Source of the DNA: Acinetobacter sp. ANC 4204
Lineage (GTDB): Bacteria > Pseudomonadota > Gammaproteobacteria > Pseudomonadales > Moraxellaceae
Assembly (NCBI RefSeq): GCF_002135205.1
Contig: NZ_NEFZ01000016.1
Span: forward strand, 1-47,435
Direction: 5' to 3'
DNA: 47,435 bases
This document shows positions 43,694-47,435 of this stretch, piece after piece. Within the stretch, counting starts at the first letter, position 1. Every line of letters begins with the position of its first letter. The position numbers and the translations under genes were made by a program. The notes beneath the pieces are model-generated. The model saw only the letters and a list, made by a program, of their open reading frames with translations. It searched no databases and had not been told where the DNA came from.

Positions 43694-44710
43694 ATGTCAA
43701 ACCACAATGTTGCACTTCAATTTGAAGATGGCGTAACGCGTTTTATTACCGTGACTCAAGGTGAGTCTTTATCAGATGCCGCTTACCGCCAAAAAATTAA
43801 CATTCCGCTAGACTGCCGTGATGGTGCATGTGGAACTTGCCGCGCTTTTTGCGAATCTGGTAGTTATGACATGCCTGAAGAGACGTATATTGAAGATGCG
43901 TTAACACCAGAAGAAGCGGAACAAGGCTATATTCTGGCTTGCCAATGTCGCCCAACCTCGGATGCTGTATTCCAAATTCAAGCGTCATCTGAAGTGTGTA
44001 AAACCGAAATCCACCAGTACCAAGGCACTTTAGTCTCTGTCGAAAATTTATCAGAATCGACCATTACTTTTGATATTCAGCTCGATGAAGGCCAACCTGA
44101 CATTCACTTCCTTGCTGGTCAATATGTCAACGTCGGCATTCCAGAGACAGCAGAAACGCGTTCATATTCATTTAGCTCGAAACCGGGCAACCGTTTAACT
44201 GGTTTCGTGGTCCGTAATGTGCCGAATGGCAAAATGAGTAGCTTTTTAAGTGGTGCTGCCAAAGCGGGCGACAAAATGACGTTTACTGGTCCATTTGGTA
44301 GCTTCTACTTGCGTAATGTGGTTCGTCCTGTGGTTATGCTTGCAGGCGGTACTGGTATTGCACCCTTTATGTCTATGTTACAAACATTAGAAGAAAAAGG
44401 CGCTGAACACCCTGTTCGTTTAGTGTTTGGTGTTACCAATGATTTCGACTTAGTGGCTTTAGAACAGCTCAATGCCCTCCAAGCTAAACTTCCATGGTTT
44501 GAATACCGTACCGTGGTTGCAAGTCCAGACTCTGCACATGAGCGTAAAGGTTATGTGACTGGGCATATTGACAATGAATGGCTCAATGGCGGTGATGTTG
44601 ATGTCTACCTCTGTGGTCCTGTACCTATGGTCGATGCTGTTCGTGGTTGGTTAGATAGCGAAGGTGTAAAGCCTGCAAACTTCCTGTTTGAAAAATTCTC
44701 TGCAAACTAA
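43694..44710 (+). CDS. benC: benzoate dioxygenase electron-transfer component
   Basis: A 338-residue NADH:acceptor reductase. The N-terminal plant-type [2Fe-2S] ferredoxin has CRDGACGTCRAFC and a fourth Cys in ILACQCRP. The FAD domain has RSYSFSSKPG, and the NADH domain has LAGGTGIAPFMSML and CGPVPMVD. It passes electrons from NADH to BenA. AAAGGA is about 9 bases before the ATG at 43694, which is preferred to the longer frame from 43640. It is the only Rieske-type reductase in the window. Confidence 0.95.
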   Translation: MSNHNVALQFEDGVTRFITVTQGESLSDAAYRQKINIPLDCRDGACGTCRAFCESGSYDMPEETYIEDALTPEEAEQGYILACQCRPTSDAVFQIQASSEVCKTEIHQYQGTLVSVENLSESTITFDIQLDEGQPDIHFLAGQYVNVGIPETAETRSYSFSSKPGNRLTGFVVRNVPNGKMSSFLSGAAKAGDKMTFTGPFGSFYLRNVVRPVVMLAGGTGIAPFMSMLQTLEEKGAEHPVRLVFGVTNDFDLVALEQLNALQAKLPWFEYRTVVASPDSAHERKGYVTGHIDNEWLNGGDVDVYLCGPVPMVDAVRGWLDSEGVKPANFLFEKFSAN

Positions 44711-44854
44711 TAGATCACCCAATATTTAAGCCATAGAAAAAATGATACGCGAAAACGTCATTCGCAATTGTTCGAGGCCAAACTGCTTGGTAAAAAAGCC
44801 TTTTCTGCGAGAAAGATATCAAGTAATCGGTTTCTGACGAGTTTTGCAGTGTTG

Positions 44855-44880
44855 CTTACTTTTCCCAAAAGGAAAGTAAG
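44855..44880. repeat. REP-like hairpin in the benC-benD gap
   Basis: A 10-bp stem (one G-T pair) with a 6-base loop, reading CTTACTTTTC at 44855-44864 and GGAAAGTAAG at 44871-44880. The gap of 280 bp is unusually long for this otherwise tight operon. The palindromic unit resembles short intergenic repeats scattered in many proteobacteria, but repetition in this genome could not be checked. Confidence 0.5.
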
Positions 44881-44990
44881 TCCAACCAAAGGTTAATCCG
44901 GTAAGTGATATTCAAATGTTAGGACGCCGGCGTGCCAAATTTATAAATTTAGAAAATCATCTTTATATCGGATGATGAGCGAGTTAAAAA

Positions 44991-45776
44991 ATGGCGTTAA
45001 ATCAAAGATTTTTAAACAAAGTCGTGATTGTGACTGGTGCCGCTCAAGGCATTGGTCGCGGTGTTGCACTCCAAGTGGCTGATGAAGGTGCACAGGTTGT
45101 TTTAGCCGACTTATCTGATTATGTCGATGAAACATTAGCCGAAATTGAAGCAAAACAAGGTGATGCAATAACAGTCAAAGCCAACCTTGAAACCTTCGCA
45201 GGCGCACAAAGCGTTGTAGACAAAGCACTTGAGGTTTATGGACGTGTCGATGTGCTCATCAACAACGTCGGTGGTGCAATTTGGATGAAACCCTTTGAAG
45301 AGTTCTCTGAAGAAGAAATCATCAAAGAAGTGAATCGCTCATTATTTCCAACGCTGTGGTGTTGTCGCGCAGTTCTACCTGAAATGATTAAAAATCAGAA
45401 AGGTACGATTGTAAATGTGTCTTCTATTGCGACTCGTGGCATCAACCGTGTGCCGTACTCGGCATCCAAAGGTGGGGTCAATGCTCTCACTGCATCACTC
45501 GCTTTTGAACATGCCAAAGATGGCATCCGAGTGAATGCAGTTGCGACAGGTGGAACCGAGGCACCGCCACGTAAAGTGCCACGTAATGCAAATCCATTGT
45601 CTGAAAATGAAAAAACGTGGATGCAACAAGTGGTCGATCAAACCATTGATCGTAGTTTTATGAACCGTTATGGCACGATTCAGGAACAAGTCAATGCGAT
45701 TGTATTCCTTGCTTCAGATGATTCGTCATATATGACAGGTACAGTGGTTCCTGTAGGCGGTGGCGATCAAGGCTAA
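44991..45776 (+). CDS. benD: cis-benzoate-diol dehydrogenase
   Basis: A 261-residue SDR that oxidises and decarboxylates the benzoate cis-diol to catechol with NAD+. The cofactor motif TGAAQGIG is at 16-23, NNVGG near 90, the catalytic Ser in IVNVSSIATRG, YSASK near 157, and the C-terminus SSYMTGTVVPVGGGDQG. An Asp after the second beta strand (VVLADLSD) suits NAD(H). It closes the conversion of benzoate to catechol. Confidence 0.94.
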   Translation: MALNQRFLNKVVIVTGAAQGIGRGVALQVADEGAQVVLADLSDYVDETLAEIEAKQGDAITVKANLETFAGAQSVVDKALEVYGRVDVLINNVGGAIWMKPFEEFSEEEIIKEVNRSLFPTLWCCRAVLPEMIKNQKGTIVNVSSIATRGINRVPYSASKGGVNALTASLAFEHAKDGIRVNAVATGGTEAPPRKVPRNANPLSENEKTWMQQVVDQTIDRSFMNRYGTIQEQVNAIVFLASDDSSYMTGTVVPVGGGDQG

Positions 45777-45829
45777 TTGATCGTCACAAAACTTTATATA
45801 CAGGATCATGTCTGCATGGAGGCAAATGA

Positions 45830-47056
45830 ATGGCTACCCTGTTTAAAACTTTGAAAGAGGATTGGTCTATTTCAGCCACTGTCGCAGGATTTTTGGCAGT
45901 GCTGATTTCCTATTCAGGACCACTCATTATCTTCTTTCAGGCTGCGCAACAAGCTCAAGTTTCCCCGACCATGATGATTTCGTGGATTTGGGGTATTTCT
46001 ATTGGGGCAGCCGTGGCAGGGATCTTTCTTTCCATTAAATTTAAAGTCCCTGTGATTACCGCATGGTCTGCACCGGGTACAGCGTTATTGGTCACGCTGT
46101 TCCCAAACATTAGTTTAAATGAAGCTGTAGCCGCTTATATCACCTCGGCTGTGGTGATTTTCCTGATTGGGATCAGTGGTTACTTCGATAAATTATTGAA
46201 ATGGATTCCGCAATCGGTAGCCGCTGGGATGATGGCAGGTATCCTATTTCAGTTTGGTTTAGGTCTTTTTAGCGCAACTAACAGTATGCCGATTATTGTG
46301 TTTAGCATGCTGTTTGTCTTTTTAGTCGCAAAACGAATTTCACCACGCTATAGCATGCTTTGGGTACTGCTTTCAGGTGTGGCCTTGAGCTTTGGGCTTG
46401 GTGAAATGAATGCGGTAAGTTTAAATTTTCAACTTGCTATTCCTCAGTTCATCAGCCCTGAATGGACTTGGCACTCAACCTTAAACCTTGCCCTGCCTTT
46501 GATTTTAGTCAGCCTGACAGGACAGTTTTTACCAGGCATGGCCATTATGAAACTGAGCGGTTATGACATGCCTGCCAAGCCGATTATTACCACTACCAGT
46601 ATTGCTTCTTTAGCTGTTGCATGTGTCGGCGGTATCACCATCGTTTTGGCGTCCATTACCGCTGCACTGTGTATGGGCAAAGATGCGCATGAGTTAAAAG
46701 AAAAACGCTATATCGCAGGCGTTGCTAACGGCATTTTCTATATTTTAGGTGGTTTGTTCGCAGGCAGTATCGTTCTGCTCTTCAGTTTGCTACCGAAAGA
46801 GCTTGTTGCTGCTTTGGCTGGCTTGGCTTTATTGGGTGCGATTTCAACCAATATCGCTGTAGCCATGAAAGATGAATCTCAACGCGATTCTGCACTCATT
46901 ACCTTTTTAGCTACAGCTTCAGGTATGCATTTTTTAGGCCTAAGTTCAGTTTTTTGGGGCATCGTCATTGGTTTAACTGCGCATCTGATTTTGACCAAAC
47001 GTAGTCCTGAAGTTTCAGCTTTAGCTTCACGCTCCAATTCAAGTTCTAAAAGTTAA
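45830..47056 (+). CDS. benE: benzoate membrane transport protein
   Basis: A 408-residue inner-membrane protein of the BenE family, with about twelve hydrophobic helices (ISYSGPLIIFFQAAQQ, VITAWSAPGTALL, SVAAGMMAGILFQFGLGLF, GQFLPGMAIMKLSGYDMPAK). It provides a second benzoate importer besides BenK. GGAGG stands 7 bases before the ATG, 53 bp after benD. It is followed by catI. Confidence 0.93.
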   Translation: MATLFKTLKEDWSISATVAGFLAVLISYSGPLIIFFQAAQQAQVSPTMMISWIWGISIGAAVAGIFLSIKFKVPVITAWSAPGTALLVTLFPNISLNEAVAAYITSAVVIFLIGISGYFDKLLKWIPQSVAAGMMAGILFQFGLGLFSATNSMPIIVFSMLFVFLVAKRISPRYSMLWVLLSGVALSFGLGEMNAVSLNFQLAIPQFISPEWTWHSTLNLALPLILVSLTGQFLPGMAIMKLSGYDMPAKPIITTTSIASLAVACVGGITIVLASITAALCMGKDAHELKEKRYIAGVANGIFYILGGLFAGSIVLLFSLLPKELVAALAGLALLGAISTNIAVAMKDESQRDSALITFLATASGMHFLGLSSVFWGIVIGLTAHLILTKRSPEVSALASRSNSSSKS

Positions 47057-47073
47057 TAGGTACGCTGTACCTA
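47057..47073 (+). other. short hairpin benE-catI
   Basis: TAGGTAC (47057-47063) pairs with GTACCTA (47067-47073) around GCT, immediately after the benE stop and before catI. There is no T-tract; it is probably an mRNA-processing or stability element. Confidence 0.4.
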
Positions 47074-47083
47074 GGACAATATT

Positions 47084-47435
47084 ATGATTGATAAAAGTTC
47101 AGCTTCTTTAACAGAAGCACTTTCGCAAATAAAGGATGGCTCAACCATCATGATTGGTGGTTTTGGCACAGCAGGACAACCTGCTGAACTGATTGATGGC
47201 TTAATTCAACTCGGCATTAAAGACCTCACCATCGTCAGTAACAATGCTGGCAATGGCGACTATGGTTTAGCCAAGCTCCTCAAAGCGGGTGCTGTGAAAA
47301 AAGTCATTTGTTCGTTCCCGCGTCAGTCCGACTCTTGGGTCTTCGATGAACTCTATCGTGCAGGCAAAATCGAATTGGAACTGGTGCCTCAAGGTAACTT
47401 GGCCTGTCGTATTCAAGCCGCAGGTATGGGACTGG
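47084..47435 (+). CDS. catI: 3-oxoadipate CoA-transferase subunit A (partial)
   Basis: About 117 codons are visible before the window ends. The product opens MIDKSSASLTEALSQIKDG and has IMIGGFGTAGQPAELIDGLI, IVSNNAGNGDYGLAKLL and KKVICSFPRQSDSW, as in the alpha subunit of succinyl-CoA:3-oxoadipate CoA-transferase. With CatJ it activates beta-ketoadipate using succinyl-CoA. In A. baylyi ADP1, catI follows catC; here catA and benABCDE lie between. The rest, including the probable catJ, is outside the window. Confidence 0.93.
   Translation, partial: MIDKSSASLTEALSQIKDGSTIMIGGFGTAGQPAELIDGLIQLGIKDLTIVSNNAGNGDYGLAKLLKAGAVKKVICSFPRQSDSWVFDELYRAGKIELELVPQGNLACRIQAAGMGL

Overview
The window looks like a chromosomal segment of an Acinetobacter species (Moraxellaceae). 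The DNA is AT-rich, and the catM-catBC/ben genes, the BenK-type transporter, the DcaP-type porin and the czcDICBA order are of the kinds known from that genus. I saw no tRNA, rRNA, CRISPR, prophage or intact insertion sequence. Genus is inferred from protein resemblance only.

Layout. 1-0.6 kb: a 5'-truncated alpha/beta-hydrolase remnant. 0.6-5.3 kb: two divergent TonB-dependent receptors; the rightward one has a Zur-box-like palindrome over its probable -10. 5.3-8.1 kb: an SDR, a YCII-domain protein and a flavodoxin-fold quinone reductase, divergent from a LysR regulator. 8.2-11.6 kb: a MerR regulator, an old-yellow-enzyme-type flavoprotein with a large in-frame internal deletion, and a saccharopine-dehydrogenase-like reductase. 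All three share a 16-bp palindrome, which in two of them sits in a 19-bp promoter spacer. 11.8-19.2 kb: a tiny membrane-protein ORF and a czcD-czcI-czcC-czcB-czcA heavy-metal efflux cluster (leftward). 19.4-21.8 kb: an SDR, a small membrane protein and an EamA transporter.

21.9-34.9 kb is the most interesting accessory block. It holds a BMP-type ABC importer (two permeases, tandem ATPase and two paralogous binding proteins), two ATZ/TRZ-type amidohydrolases (one like 8-oxoguanine deaminase), a CDA-fold deaminase, an isopenicillin-N-synthase-like 2OG/Fe(II) oxygenase, an alpha-only Rieske oxygenase and a LysR regulator. The regulator faces the Rieske gene across two overlapping perfect inverted repeats. 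I read it as an uptake, oxidation and deamination pathway for an unidentified purine-like N-heterocycle.

34.9-47.4 kb is the benzoate/catechol block. It has a DcaP-like porin and benK (leftward), the regulator catM/benM, then catB-catC-catA-benA-benB-benC-benD-benE and the start of catI (rightward). Benzoate is imported (BenK/BenE), dihydroxylated (BenABC), dehydrogenated to catechol (BenD), cleaved (CatA), and channelled through muconate and muconolactone (CatB, CatC) toward beta-ketoadipate (CatI). Only one LysR regulator is present in the block. Near-matches to its ATAC-N7-GTAT site lie in front of both catB and benK but not in front of benA.
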